Source: Burkholderiaceae bacterium (lineage in GTDB: Bacteria > Pseudomonadota > Gammaproteobacteria > Burkholderiales > WYBJ01). Taken from it: a DNA stretch of 40,371 nt. Within the stretch, counting starts at the first letter, position 1. Each line of letters starts with the position of its first letter. The stretch lies in the NCBI GenBank assembly GCA_011525945.1, contig WYBJ01000081.1:1-40371 (forward strand). Direction: 5' to 3'. Shown here in pieces: positions 11,220 through 18,382 of this stretch. The position numbers and the translations under genes are program-made. The notes below the pieces were generated by a model. That model worked only from the letters and a program-made list of their open reading frames with translations. It had not been told where the DNA came from and did not search any database.

Positions 11220-12335
11220 TCAGTTAGAGCCGAGCACGCGTTGTATCACCGCCGCCGGCGTGCCGACGAGATCCATGGCCGCAAGCGACGGCCCGCAGCG
11301 CCACGGGTCAACGCCGAGCAGCACGCCCAGAATCTCGGCGAACGCGCGGTGCAGCGGTAGCGCGATATTGGCCTGCTCGGCAAGCTGCACGCAGGGCACG
11401 ATGGCGTAGGGCAGATCGTCGGACGCCCATGTGCGCCAGACATCGGGTTGAAACGGTGGGAACGACTTGTAGACCGGATTTTGCATCGCTTCGTAGAACG
11501 TGTTGCTCTTGTAGCCGTAGTACTGCTCGATCGCTCTCGCCATCGGGGTGTGCTCGACGCCATAGGCCCCGCACACGCGCTTGCGCTCGGCGTCGAGCGC
11601 ATCGCCGAGTACGCCCGCTGCCGGCACGACGCCATCCTGGTAGAAAGCGAATTGCCGCCCCTCGAGCTTCGCGCGTTCCATCGCCCCGACGTTGGGCAGC
11701 ACCATCGCCGGGTGCACGATGAGGTTCAGGTTCTCCAATCCGGTCTGAAGCACCGACGAAGCCGCCTCGAAATAGGGAAAGAGCGCTCTGAGAGCCGATA
11801 GCGCTTCGCGCGAGCGCGCTGCCGGGACGGTCGCGATCCGAATCCCCTGGCGCAGCCCCTTGGGCGTCACGACCGTGCCGTCGACGCGTGCCGCATGCGT
11901 CGGCGCGGGCGCCTCGGTCACGAGCACGTCATCGCGGCCCGCTTGGCGCAATAGCGGCGTAAGACGCGCCGCCGGCCAGTAACCATGGCTTTGAACGTGC
12001 ACGACTGCGCCGCGCGCGAACTGCGGAATCATCGCGTGGAATTTCGCTTCCAGCTGATGCATGTCGACTTCGATCAGCACCACCTCGGCGTCTTCGAGCG
12101 CCTCGCCCGTCGTGTCGCAGATCCGGTCGAGTCTGGCGAAGCCGGTCTTCTTGGCGATGAGGTGCTGCGCACCGCTTTCGACGCTGAAACCTCCGGCCTT
12201 GCGCACGGCCGGGAGCTGATCTTTCTGCTCCTCGAACACCGTGTAGCGCACCGCGTGACCCGAGAGCGTGAGGTCCGCCGCGCACACGGCGCCGAGCGCG
12301 CGTGCGGTATTGCCGATAACTGCGACTCTGGACAT
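11220..12335 (-). CDS. NAD/NADP octopine/nopaline dehydrogenase family protein
   Basis: A 371-residue protein of the octopine/nopaline dehydrogenase family. Known members reductively condense, or oxidatively split, N-(carboxyalkyl)amino acids with NAD(P)H. The C-terminal helical domain is well matched: the GLENLNLIVHPAMVLPNVG block is the family hallmark, followed by FYQDGVVPAAGVLGDALDAER and YGYKSNTFYEAM. The N-terminal dinucleotide loop is odd: it reads VAVIGNTARALGAV, without G-x-G-x-x-G, although the rest of the fold (LSGHAVRYTVFE) follows. Either the loop is a variant or coenzyme binding differs. The ATG at 12335 follows a GGGGGG tract. It is the first gene of the probable operon leading into GMC oxidase and tctCBA. 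Confidence 0.85.
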   Translation of the reverse strand: MSRVAVIGNTARALGAVCAADLTLSGHAVRYTVFEEQKDQLPAVRKAGGFSVESGAQHLIAKKTGFARLDRICDTTGEALEDAEVVLIEVDMHQLEAKFHAMIPQFARGAVVHVQSHGYWPAARLTPLLRQAGRDDVLVTEAPAPTHAARVDGTVVTPKGLRQGIRIATVPAARSREALSALRALFPYFEAASSVLQTGLENLNLIVHPAMVLPNVGAMERAKLEGRQFAFYQDGVVPAAGVLGDALDAERKRVCGAYGVEHTPMARAIEQYYGYKSNTFYEAMQNPVYKSFPPFQPDVWRTWASDDLPYAIVPCVQLAEQANIALPLHRAFAEILGVLLGVDPWRCGPSLAAMDLVGTPAAVIQRVLGSN

Positions 12336-12675
12336 CCGGAACCCCCCTGACTGCGATCGTCGTTGCGGCCTGACGCGAGCACGAGGCGTGCGCGCTTCGC
12401 GTCATTGCGGTCTCGCCGCGAGCGCAATGCGTGATCCGCGCCGCTTCCGCCTCGGGTGAGCGCGAAGCCGCAGTCCGCATGCGCGGCTCGGCGGCTCGAA
12501 GGGAATTCTGGCATACGCCAGGTATTGGAGGAAGCTGGATTCGAAACCTGGCGGGCGAATTCCGCGACGCGGACATGCCCGCGCGTATGTTCGTACCTCA
12601 TGATCCTGGCGCGGTTGGATCCGGATCGTCGTACACTGACACCCCCGCCGTCAGCGACTTCGAGTGGAGGCAGAC
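12336..12675. other. Divergent intergenic region with several inverted repeats
   Basis: 340 bases between the octopine-type dehydrogenase gene (leftward) and the ridA-like gene (rightward); no coding sequence seen. It should hold promoters for both. CATTGCG (12403-12409) with CGCAATG (12423-12429) forms one dyad. A nested pair occupies 12502-12563 and is listed separately. A TACACT at 12632-12637 could be a -10 box for the ridA-like gene, but no good -35 is seen. No regulator gene lies next to it. Confidence 0.5.
12502..12563. repeat. Nested inverted repeat in divergent promoter region
   Basis: Outer arms GGAATTC (12502-12508) and GAATTCC (12557-12563), inner arms CGCCAGG (12516-12522) and CCTGGCG (12547-12553), loop 12523-12546. 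A third small dyad, CTGGC-ATAC-GCCAG, overlaps the left inner arm. Two perfect nested arms are less likely by chance than single ones. It could be an operator or an RNA hairpin in the leader of the ridA-like gene. Confidence 0.4.
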
Positions 12676-13035
12676 ATGAGCATCGAACGGATTCCGGGCG
12701 CCAAGGGCGCGAGCTTCAGCAAGGCAGTGGTGGTCAGTGGTGCGGGCAAGACCGTATACGTTTCGGGCCATCTGGCCCCCGGCCGCTCGCTCGCCGAGCA
12801 GACCAACGGCTGCTTCGACCAAATCGAGCAGGCGCTGCGTCCCCTCGGCGGCTCGCTCGCGCACGTCGTTCGCATCACCGCCTGGCTGACGAGCCTGGAC
12901 GAATACGCACAGTACGCGCGCGTGCGCGGCGAGCGCTTCGGCACCAACCTTCCCGCGAGCGCGGCGGTACAGGTTGCGGGCCTGCTCCAGGGGGCGATGA
13001 TCGAGATCGACGCGGTCGCCTTCATTCCGGAATAG
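12676..13035 (+). CDS. RidA/YjgF/YER057c family protein
   Basis: A 119-residue member of the Rid family. Founding RidA hydrolyses reactive enamines and imines made by PLP enzymes, while other subgroups serve amine or pyrimidine catabolism. Family features include VYVSGHLAPG near residue 31, the QTNGCFDQIEQALRPLGGSLAHVVRITAWL segment, and the C-terminal part with IEIDAVAFIPE. The arginine seen in true RidA near residue 105 is replaced: the equivalent block reads LPASAAVQVAGLLQGAMIEIDA, where RidA has R-S-C/A-x-V, so it is probably a Rid2-7 type protein without the canonical deaminase site. The ATG at 12676 follows GGAGG by five bases. It is divergent from the dehydrogenase operon. Confidence 0.88.
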   Translation: MSIERIPGAKGASFSKAVVVSGAGKTVYVSGHLAPGRSLAEQTNGCFDQIEQALRPLGGSLAHVVRITAWLTSLDEYAQYARVRGERFGTNLPASAAVQVAGLLQGAMIEIDAVAFIPE

Positions 13036-13142
13036 CGGCGCGAGGAATTGTCATGATCCCGACGTGATCGCACCGATGCACTGTACCGGCGAAGCGTCCA
13101 TCGTCATGCTGCGCGAACGCATGCCGCAGAAGGCCGTTCATT

Positions 13143-13169
13143 CGAACGTGGGGAGTCAATTCACGTTCG
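13143..13169. repeat. 8-bp perfect dyad downstream of ridA-like gene
   Basis: CGAACGTG (13143-13150) and CACGTTCG (13162-13169) around an 11-base spacer, 107 bases after the ridA-like stop. It could end that transcript as a hairpin (no T-tract) or be a regulator site left from a lost neighbour. About ten such repeats are expected by chance in the window. Confidence 0.3.
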
Positions 13170-13293
13170 GCGCGTGAGGATCTCGTGCGAACTCGGGACC
13201 AAGCAAGCCTGCTCGCGTCGCCAGGCACGACGCACGACCCGCTCTCAGTACCCCAACAAGTCGGAAGCGCGACAGGCAAGACCCCTGCGGCCG

Positions 13294-13680
13294 CTACTGC
13301 GCCTTGATGCCCTGCTCCTTGAACACTGCGCCCCACTTCTTGATTTCGCTATTCAGGTGCGCCGTCATCGCCTGCGGCGTGCTTGCGATCACGTCGAAGC
13401 CGCGATCCTGCCAGCGCTTGGCGGTATCCGGCGCCTGCAGTACTGCGCGCACCTTTGCATTCAGCGTCGAAACGACCGCCGCCGGCGTACCCTTCGGGGC
13501 GGCCAGGATCTGCCAGGTGGTGAATTCATAGCCAGGCAAACCCGCCTCGGCCATGGTCGGAATCTGCGGCGCAATCGGGTTGCGCTTGCCGGCGGTAATG
13601 CCGAGTCCGATCAGCCGCTTCGCCTGGATGTGCGGGAGCGCGTCTGGAATGGCGTTGACAAAGTACATCTTGATCGCGCC
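13294..13680 (-). pseudogene. Truncated Bug/TctC receptor, C-terminal fragment
   Basis: The frame ending at 13294 carries 128 residues that match the C-terminal half of a Bug receptor: KMYFVNAIPDALPHIQAKRL, then ITAGKRNPIAPQIPTMAEAG, LPGYEFTTWQILAAPKGTP and a final SEIKKWGAVFKEQGIKAQ. The N-terminal domain, signal peptide and first lobe are absent. The frame stays open to 13836, but the residues beyond 13680 (RPVARQ and onward) no longer resemble the family. No start with a Shine-Dalgarno was seen. It is best read as a pseudogene truncated at its 5' end, abutting another fragment in the opposite orientation. Confidence 0.8.
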
Positions 13681-13704
13681 CTGGCGGGCGACGGGTCGAG
13701 CATT

Positions 13705-13788
13705 CGCCCGGATCGGCAACACCAGGTTCGCGTCAAAATCGAGCGCTGGGCGAAAGTGATCGAGGACGCGCAACTTCCCAAGATGTAG
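13705..13788 (+). pseudogene. Short C-terminal remnant of a second Bug/TctC receptor
   Basis: On the plus strand the last codons before the TAG at 13786-13788 read VKIERWAKVIEDAQLPKM, which resembles the C-terminal helix of Bug receptors (compare RLEQDLARWTRIRKESGI in the intact gene at 13997). Only about 20-28 residues are recognisable. Its broken 5' end lies within 25 bases of the broken end of the minus-strand fragment. The match is short, so the call is tentative. Confidence 0.45.
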
Positions 13789-13931
13789 CGGTACGCCGGG
13801 AAGCGCGTCGCATTTGCCTTCGGCCCGAGGGCTCACTTCCTCGCGCGGCGTTGCGCGCTCGGATCACAAGCGCCGGGAGCTGCGTCCGCGCCGTACGTCG
13901 CCTGGCGAGGCGTTGTCATCGGCCAGAGCAC

Positions 13932-13960
13932 TTGACGCGCTTGCCGATTGACGCCACATT
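13932..13960 (+). promoter_or_regulatory. Possible promoter of the Bug receptor gene at 13997
   Basis: TTGACG (13932-13937), a 17-base spacer and CACATT (13955-13960). The -35 is good and the -10 weak. Transcription would start about 30 bases before the ATG at 13997. Confidence 0.35.
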
Positions 13961-13996
13961 CGTTGCGCATTGGAACCACATCACATGGAGAACCAC

Positions 13997-14965
13997 ATGG
14001 CGAGGCCCTTGGGGCTGGCGCTGGCTGCGACGCTGCTCTGGGCACCTGCCATCGTCTGCTCGCAAAGCTATCCGAGCAAACCCGTTCGCATCATCGTGCC
14101 GTTCGCTCCCGGCGGAAACATCGACATCAACGCACGCACGATCGCGCCGGGACTGTCGGAATTTCTAGGCCAGCCCGTGATCGTCGAGAACCGCGGCGGG
14201 GCGGGCGGGCGAATCGGCACCACTCAGGTGGCCAAGTCGCCGCCCGACGGCTATACGCTGCTGCTCGGCGCGCCCGGCACGCTCGTCTCGCAACCGGTGT
14301 TTCACGACGACCTCGAGTACAAGCCGCTGCGCGACTTCGTTTTCACCTCGCGCATATCGCTCGTGGCGAGCGCGCTCGTGGTGCACCCCTCGATGCCGGT
14401 GCACAGCGTGAAGGAGCTCATCGCGTTCGCCAAGGCGCGTCCGGGTGAGCTCCTGATGGGATCGGCCGGCCAGGGTTCCGGCACGCATCTGATGGGCGAG
14501 CTGTTTCAGTACATGGCCAAGGTGAAGTTCACGCACGTGCCCTTCAAAGGGGCGGCCGCCGCATCGACCGCCATCCTCGGCGGGCAGACGCATCTGGTGT
14601 TCGACCAGGTCAGCTCGTGCGGACCGTTCATCAAAGCGGGCAGGCTGCGCGCGCTGGCGGTGACGACGCCGCAGCGTTCGAAATTCCTTCCCGACGTGCC
14701 GACCATCGACGAGTCGGGGCTGCGCGGCTACGACTACTCGACCTGGACCACGCTCGGTATCCCCGCGGCAACGCCCAAGGAGATCGTGCAGAAGCTGCGC
14801 AATGGGATCGACGCCGTCATCGCGCAGCCGCGCACGCAAGAAGCATTCGAGAAACGCGGCGCCGAATCCGGCCCCAACTCCGTCGAGGAATTCACGCGCA
14901 GGCTCGAACAGGACCTCGCCCGGTGGACCCGCATCCGCAAGGAAAGCGGCATCACGATCAACTAG
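13997..14965 (+). CDS. Orphan Bug-family (TctC-type) substrate-binding protein
   Basis: Intact periplasmic receptor of 322 residues. The ATG at 13997 follows GGAG by six bases; in-frame TTG (13970) and ATG (13985) codons upstream are less likely. Signal peptide: LGLALAATLLWAPAIVCSQ. Bug motifs: YPSKPVRIIVPFAPGGNID, the GGAGGRIGTTQVA block, PPDGYTLLLGAPGTL, and FTHVPFKGAAAAS in the hinge. No TctA or TctB gene accompanies it, which is usual for Bug proteins; such orphans may share membrane subunits or act in signalling. The TAG overlaps the 3' end of the convergent luciferase-like gene by 8 bases. Two decayed Bug fragments lie just upstream. Confidence 0.95.
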   Translation: MARPLGLALAATLLWAPAIVCSQSYPSKPVRIIVPFAPGGNIDINARTIAPGLSEFLGQPVIVENRGGAGGRIGTTQVAKSPPDGYTLLLGAPGTLVSQPVFHDDLEYKPLRDFVFTSRISLVASALVVHPSMPVHSVKELIAFAKARPGELLMGSAGQGSGTHLMGELFQYMAKVKFTHVPFKGAAAASTAILGGQTHLVFDQVSSCGPFIKAGRLRALAVTTPQRSKFLPDVPTIDESGLRGYDYSTWTTLGIPAATPKEIVQKLRNGIDAVIAQPRTQEAFEKRGAESGPNSVEEFTRRLEQDLARWTRIRKESGITIN

Positions 14966-16013
14966 CCGCGATTCTTTCCAGGGACATGGGCTTCGCGGCG
15001 TGCAGCGCCGGCAGCAGCTCTTCGGACATCAGTCGCATGCTCGCCACGGCGTTGGAGACTGGCATGCCGAGGAAATGGGTGCGAAACACGAAGTGAGTCA
15101 CACCCAACTCCTCGATGTACGGGGTGAGCTGATTCCAGCAGTCCTCGGGTGAGCCGATCACGAACCGGTCCTGGACCAGGTCCTCGAAGGACTTGTCGAT
15201 GCGCTCGTGCGCAGGCATGGCCTTGTCGCTCTCCCACTTGGCGTAGGCCTGATACTTCTCGGTGATATAGGGCGCGCCCAGAGCCATCGCCGCTGCGCGG
15301 CTCTTTGCGCAGTAGATCTCGATGCGGCAGGGATTTTCGCTCGGCAGAGGTTTACCCGCTCGGCGCAGTTCCTCCTTGTACAGCGTCAGGCGCTCCTTGT
15401 GCGTGGCGAGCGTCGCTTTGGGACTGTGATAAAGGCAATCTCCCAGTTGTGCGGCACGGCGAATGGCGTTGGCATGCTTGGCCGCAAACCAGATAGGAGG
15501 ATGCGGTCTTTGCACGCACCTGAGCGACAGGTGCGCATCCTTGAGGATGCAGGTGTCGGACTCGTAGCTCACCTTGTCCTCGGTCCAGAGTCGCTTGGCG
15601 ACGGTGAGGCACTCCTCGAAGCGCTGTACCCGCTGGCCTTGGCGCACGCCGAAGGCGTCGAACTCGGCGCTGCGGTAGCCCAAGCCCACGCCGAAAACCA
15701 TGTTGCCTCGGGAGATCACATCGAGCGTTGCAATCGTCTCCGCGGTGTAGACCGGATTATGCAACGGCGCGAGCAGCAAGCCCACGCCCAGGGTCATGTC
15801 GCCCGCATCGGCGGCCAGACGCGCGAGGTAGGGCACCATCTGCAGCCCCTGGTTGCCCCCTTCGTTCAGGTAATGCTGGCCGCAGAAGTACGAGTCCCAG
15901 CCGCGATCCCGGGCAAGGCGCAGCATCATGAGCTGCTCTTCCAGGGCACCGACCATGTCCGTGCCTTCGCGCTGCTGGTTGCTGAGCATGATGCCCGCTT
16001 TGACGCCACTCAT
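14958..16013 (-). CDS. LLM class flavin-dependent oxidoreductase (luciferase-like monooxygenase)
   Basis: A 351-residue protein of the bacterial luciferase-like superfamily, TIM-barrel enzymes that use reduced FMN or F420 and often oxygenate small organics. Seen: the early DMVGALEEQLMMLRLARDRGWDSYFCGQHYLNEGG segment, the GLLLAPLHNPVYTAETIATLDVISRGN block, and FGVGLGYRSAEFDAFGV, typical of this class. PHPPIWFAAKHANAIRRAAQLGD follows at the phosphate-binding end. Most such proteins in this clade use FMNH2 from a separate reductase; none is adjacent. The ATG at 16013 is preceded by CGGAGG. It converges with the Bug gene (8-base overlap) and diverges from the ABC importer at 16269. Substrate unknown. 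Confidence 0.9.
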   Translation of the reverse strand: MSGVKAGIMLSNQQREGTDMVGALEEQLMMLRLARDRGWDSYFCGQHYLNEGGNQGLQMVPYLARLAADAGDMTLGVGLLLAPLHNPVYTAETIATLDVISRGNMVFGVGLGYRSAEFDAFGVRQGQRVQRFEECLTVAKRLWTEDKVSYESDTCILKDAHLSLRCVQRPHPPIWFAAKHANAIRRAAQLGDCLYHSPKATLATHKERLTLYKEELRRAGKPLPSENPCRIEIYCAKSRAAAMALGAPYITEKYQAYAKWESDKAMPAHERIDKSFEDLVQDRFVIGSPEDCWNQLTPYIEELGVTHFVFRTHFLGMPVSNAVASMRLMSEELLPALHAAKPMSLERIAAS

Positions 16014-16192
16014 AGGAGCCTCCGTTACGGCCTGGCAAAAGCAGAATACGGTTCGGGTACCGACTCGCGTTCGACCGGCGCAACGCGACCGGACCCGGCG
16101 TGGGATGTGCGCGCGCCGATATTACCCGCTACGCACCGGACAGTGGCGGCTGGCGCCGCGCGCGCCGCAGCCACGCACTCGGATCTGTGACG

Positions 16193-16221
16193 TTGACCCT
16201 AGAGTTGGCGCCGTATATCCT
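16193..16221 (+). promoter_or_regulatory. Sigma70-like promoter of the ferric/phosphonate-type ABC operon
   Basis: TTGACC (16193-16198), a 17-base spacer and TATCCT (16216-16221). This is among the closest matches to consensus in the window. The start of transcription would lie about 40 bases before the ATG at 16269, whose Shine-Dalgarno is GGAGGA. Confidence 0.55.
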
Positions 16222-16268
16222 CGCCCGCACCACAACCCGCCAGTTTGATCGGAACACGGAGGAGCATC

Positions 16269-17276
16269 ATGAACGGTCGATTCCGCACTCTTGCCCATAT
16301 CGGCTTGGCGTGTGTCACGCTCGCACTGAGCGGGATTGCACAGGCGCAACAGAAGCTCGTCATCTATACCTCCAACGAGGCCACCCTCAACGAGCTCACC
16401 TCGTCCGCTTTCAGCAAGGAGACCGGCATTCAGGTGAGCATCGTCTCCGCCGGCTCCGGAACGATCATCAAGCGCATCCAGGCCGAGAAGGACAATCCCC
16501 AGGGCGACATCATCTGGGGCGTATCGCGCTCGCTGCTGCAGACCAACAAAGCCTATTTCGCGCCCTACAAATCGCAGCACGTCAACGCCATAGCCGCGGA
16601 GTTTCGCGATCCCGACAACCTCTGGATCGGCACCAATCTGCACCTGCTCGTAATCCTGCAGAACACCAAGATGCTGCCGGTAAGCGAATCGCCGAAGAGC
16701 TGGTCCGACCTGCTCAACACCAAGTACAAGGGCAAGATCGCGTTCACCGATCCGCGCAATTCGGGCTCGGCGTACTCGAACGTGACGATGCTGGTGGATC
16801 TGTGGGGCGGCGGCGATGCGGGCTGGCAGAAGGTGAAGGCGTTGTTCGGCAACATGCGCATCCTCAACCGCTCATCGCTCGTGTTCCAGGGTGTGGGCAA
16901 GGGGGAGTATCCGCTGGGTGTCTCGCTCGAGTACGCGGGCTACCTGTGGGCGAACAATGGCGCGCCGGTCAAGACCATTTATCCGAGCGATGGCACGCTC
17001 GCACTGATGGAGGGTATCGCCATCATCAAGGGCGGGCCGAACAACGAATCAGCGCGCAAGTACGTCGACTGGGTCAATCGCAAGGATGTGCGCGAGATGA
17101 TCCTCAAGGCGACGTTCCGGCGGCCCGCGCGCGCAGACCTGGATCTGTCCAAGCTTCCGGGCGGCATGCCGAGCCTGTCGAGTCTGAAACTTGCGCCCTA
17201 CGACGAGGCGGCGTGGACGGCGAAACGCAAGGAGACACTGGAAAGAATCAAGGATCTGATCCAGGAAACGCGCTAG
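16269..17276 (+). CDS. ABC transporter substrate-binding protein, ferric iron/phosphonate type
   Basis: Periplasmic binding protein of 335 residues in the FbpA/AfuA/PhnS-like group (SBP_bac_6 or SBP_bac_8 fold). The ATG at 16269 follows GGAGGAGCATC; a TTG eight codons upstream is unlikely. The signal peptide runs to about residue 26 (cut after AQA). The mature start KLVIYTSNEATLNELTSSAFSKETGI and QAEKDNPQGDIIWGVS are typical. WSDLLNTKYKGKIAFTDPRNSGSAY is the characteristic mid-protein block. The pair of neighbouring tyrosines that binds ferric iron in FbpA is not obvious, so ligands other than iron (2-aminoethylphosphonate, polyamine, thiamine) remain open. The ATPase and fused permease follow directly. 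Confidence 0.92.
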   Translation: MNGRFRTLAHIGLACVTLALSGIAQAQQKLVIYTSNEATLNELTSSAFSKETGIQVSIVSAGSGTIIKRIQAEKDNPQGDIIWGVSRSLLQTNKAYFAPYKSQHVNAIAAEFRDPDNLWIGTNLHLLVILQNTKMLPVSESPKSWSDLLNTKYKGKIAFTDPRNSGSAYSNVTMLVDLWGGGDAGWQKVKALFGNMRILNRSSLVFQGVGKGEYPLGVSLEYAGYLWANNGAPVKTIYPSDGTLALMEGIAIIKGGPNNESARKYVDWVNRKDVREMILKATFRRPARADLDLSKLPGGMPSLSSLKLAPYDEAAWTAKRKETLERIKDLIQETR

Positions 17277-17305
17277 ATGCGCAGTCTCCGACTGCAGGCC
17301 GTGTC

Positions 17306-18382
17306 GTGACGGCCGTCGCCATCGAAGGCGTGAGTCGCGCCTTCGGTGCGGTGCAGGCCGTAGCGGCAATTTCGCTCGACATCCGCGACGGCGAATTCTT
17401 TACCCTGCTCGGCCCCTCCGGCTGCGGCAAGACGACGCTCTTGCGCATGATCGCGGGCTTCTGCGAGCTCGATTGCGGCGTCATCCGCTTCGGCGACAAG
17501 CGCATCGACACGCTGGCGGCGCACCGCCGCAACACCGGCATGGTGTTCCAGAACTACGCGATCTTTCCCAACCTGAACGTGGGCGCCAATGTCGCCTACG
17601 GCCTGCGTGCGCGCAAGGTCGCGACGGCCCGCATCGCCGAACGCGTTCGCAGCGCCTTGAAGCTCGTGCATCTGGAAGACTACGAGGCGCGCTGGCCGCA
17701 TCAGCTCTCGGGCGGTCAACTGCAGCGGGTCGCGATTGCGCGCGCGCTGGTGATCGAGCCCGAAGTCCTCCTGCTCGACGAGCCGCTGTCCAATCTCGAC
17801 GCCCAGTTGCGCGTCGAGATGCGCGGCGAGATCCGTCAGCTCCAGCAAAGCCTCGGCATCACCGCAATCTATGTCACCCACGACCAGGAAGAAGCGCTCG
17901 CCATATCGGATCGCATCGCCGTCATGCGTGCGGGTCGACTCGAGCAGGTCGGCACACCCGATTCGATCTACCGCAATTCGGCAACACCGTTCGTGGCGCA
18001 GTTCATGGGCATCACCAACCTGCTCGAGGGCAAGGTGCTCGGGCACGAAGGGGCGCACCTCGTCGTCGAGGCCGGCGCAACGCGATTCCGGATCGAATCG
18101 GTCGCGATCGCGCCGGGCGAAGCCATCACGTTCAGTCTGCGTCCGGAGGCGCTGCGGGTGCTCGGCGCCGGTGAGGCGCCCCCGCCAGACTGGGGCGTGA
18201 TCGAAGCGCAGGTGGCGCGAGCCGAATTTCTCGGCACTCTCACGCGCATCGAGGCGCACCTGCCGGATGCGACCATGCTGCGCATTGCCCTGCTCGACCA
18301 GACGATCGAGACACCGGCCGCGGGGCAAACGTTGAGCCTTTGCTACGACCCGAGACGCGTGAGCGTGCCGGAACGATCATGA
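17306..18382 (+). CDS. ABC transporter ATP-binding protein, PotA/FbpC type with TOBE domain
   Basis: Motor subunit of the importer, 358 residues from GTG 17306. The frame is open far upstream, but similarity starts only at VAIEGVSRAFGAVQAV, and the GTG lies 29 bases after the binding-protein stop. Walker A GPSGCGKTT at 36-44, Q-loop Gln82, signature LSGGQLQR at 134-141, Walker B LLLDEP with Glu159, and switch His192 in VTHDQEEAL are intact. The C-terminal 90 residues form a TOBE-like regulatory domain (ITFSLRPEALRVL). The stop overlaps the permease start as ATGA. No Shine-Dalgarno of note precedes the GTG, so translation may depend on the upstream gene. Confidence 0.92.
   Translation: MTAVAIEGVSRAFGAVQAVAAISLDIRDGEFFTLLGPSGCGKTTLLRMIAGFCELDCGVIRFGDKRIDTLAAHRRNTGMVFQNYAIFPNLNVGANVAYGLRARKVATARIAERVRSALKLVHLEDYEARWPHQLSGGQLQRVAIARALVIEPEVLLLDEPLSNLDAQLRVEMRGEIRQLQQSLGITAIYVTHDQEEALAISDRIAVMRAGRLEQVGTPDSIYRNSATPFVAQFMGITNLLEGKVLGHEGAHLVVEAGATRFRIESVAIAPGEAITFSLRPEALRVLGAGEAPPPDWGVIEAQVARAEFLGTLTRIEAHLPDATMLRIALLDQTIETPAAGQTLSLCYDPRRVSVPERS

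Noticed and set aside
12403..12429. CATTGCG/CGCAATG as a defined operator
   Set aside because: A 7-base dyad with a 13-base spacer is expected many times by chance, and no regulator gene is adjacent; mentioned only as part of the intergenic region.
12530..12560. GGATTCGAAACC resembles the T-arm of a tRNA
   Set aside because: The stem does not pair as a T-arm, and no anticodon arm, acceptor stem or CCA end could be placed around it.
16100..17305. Long upstream extension of the ATPase gene frame across the binding-protein gene
   Set aside because: It is a shadow of the binding-protein coding sequence; similarity to ABC ATPases begins only after 17306.
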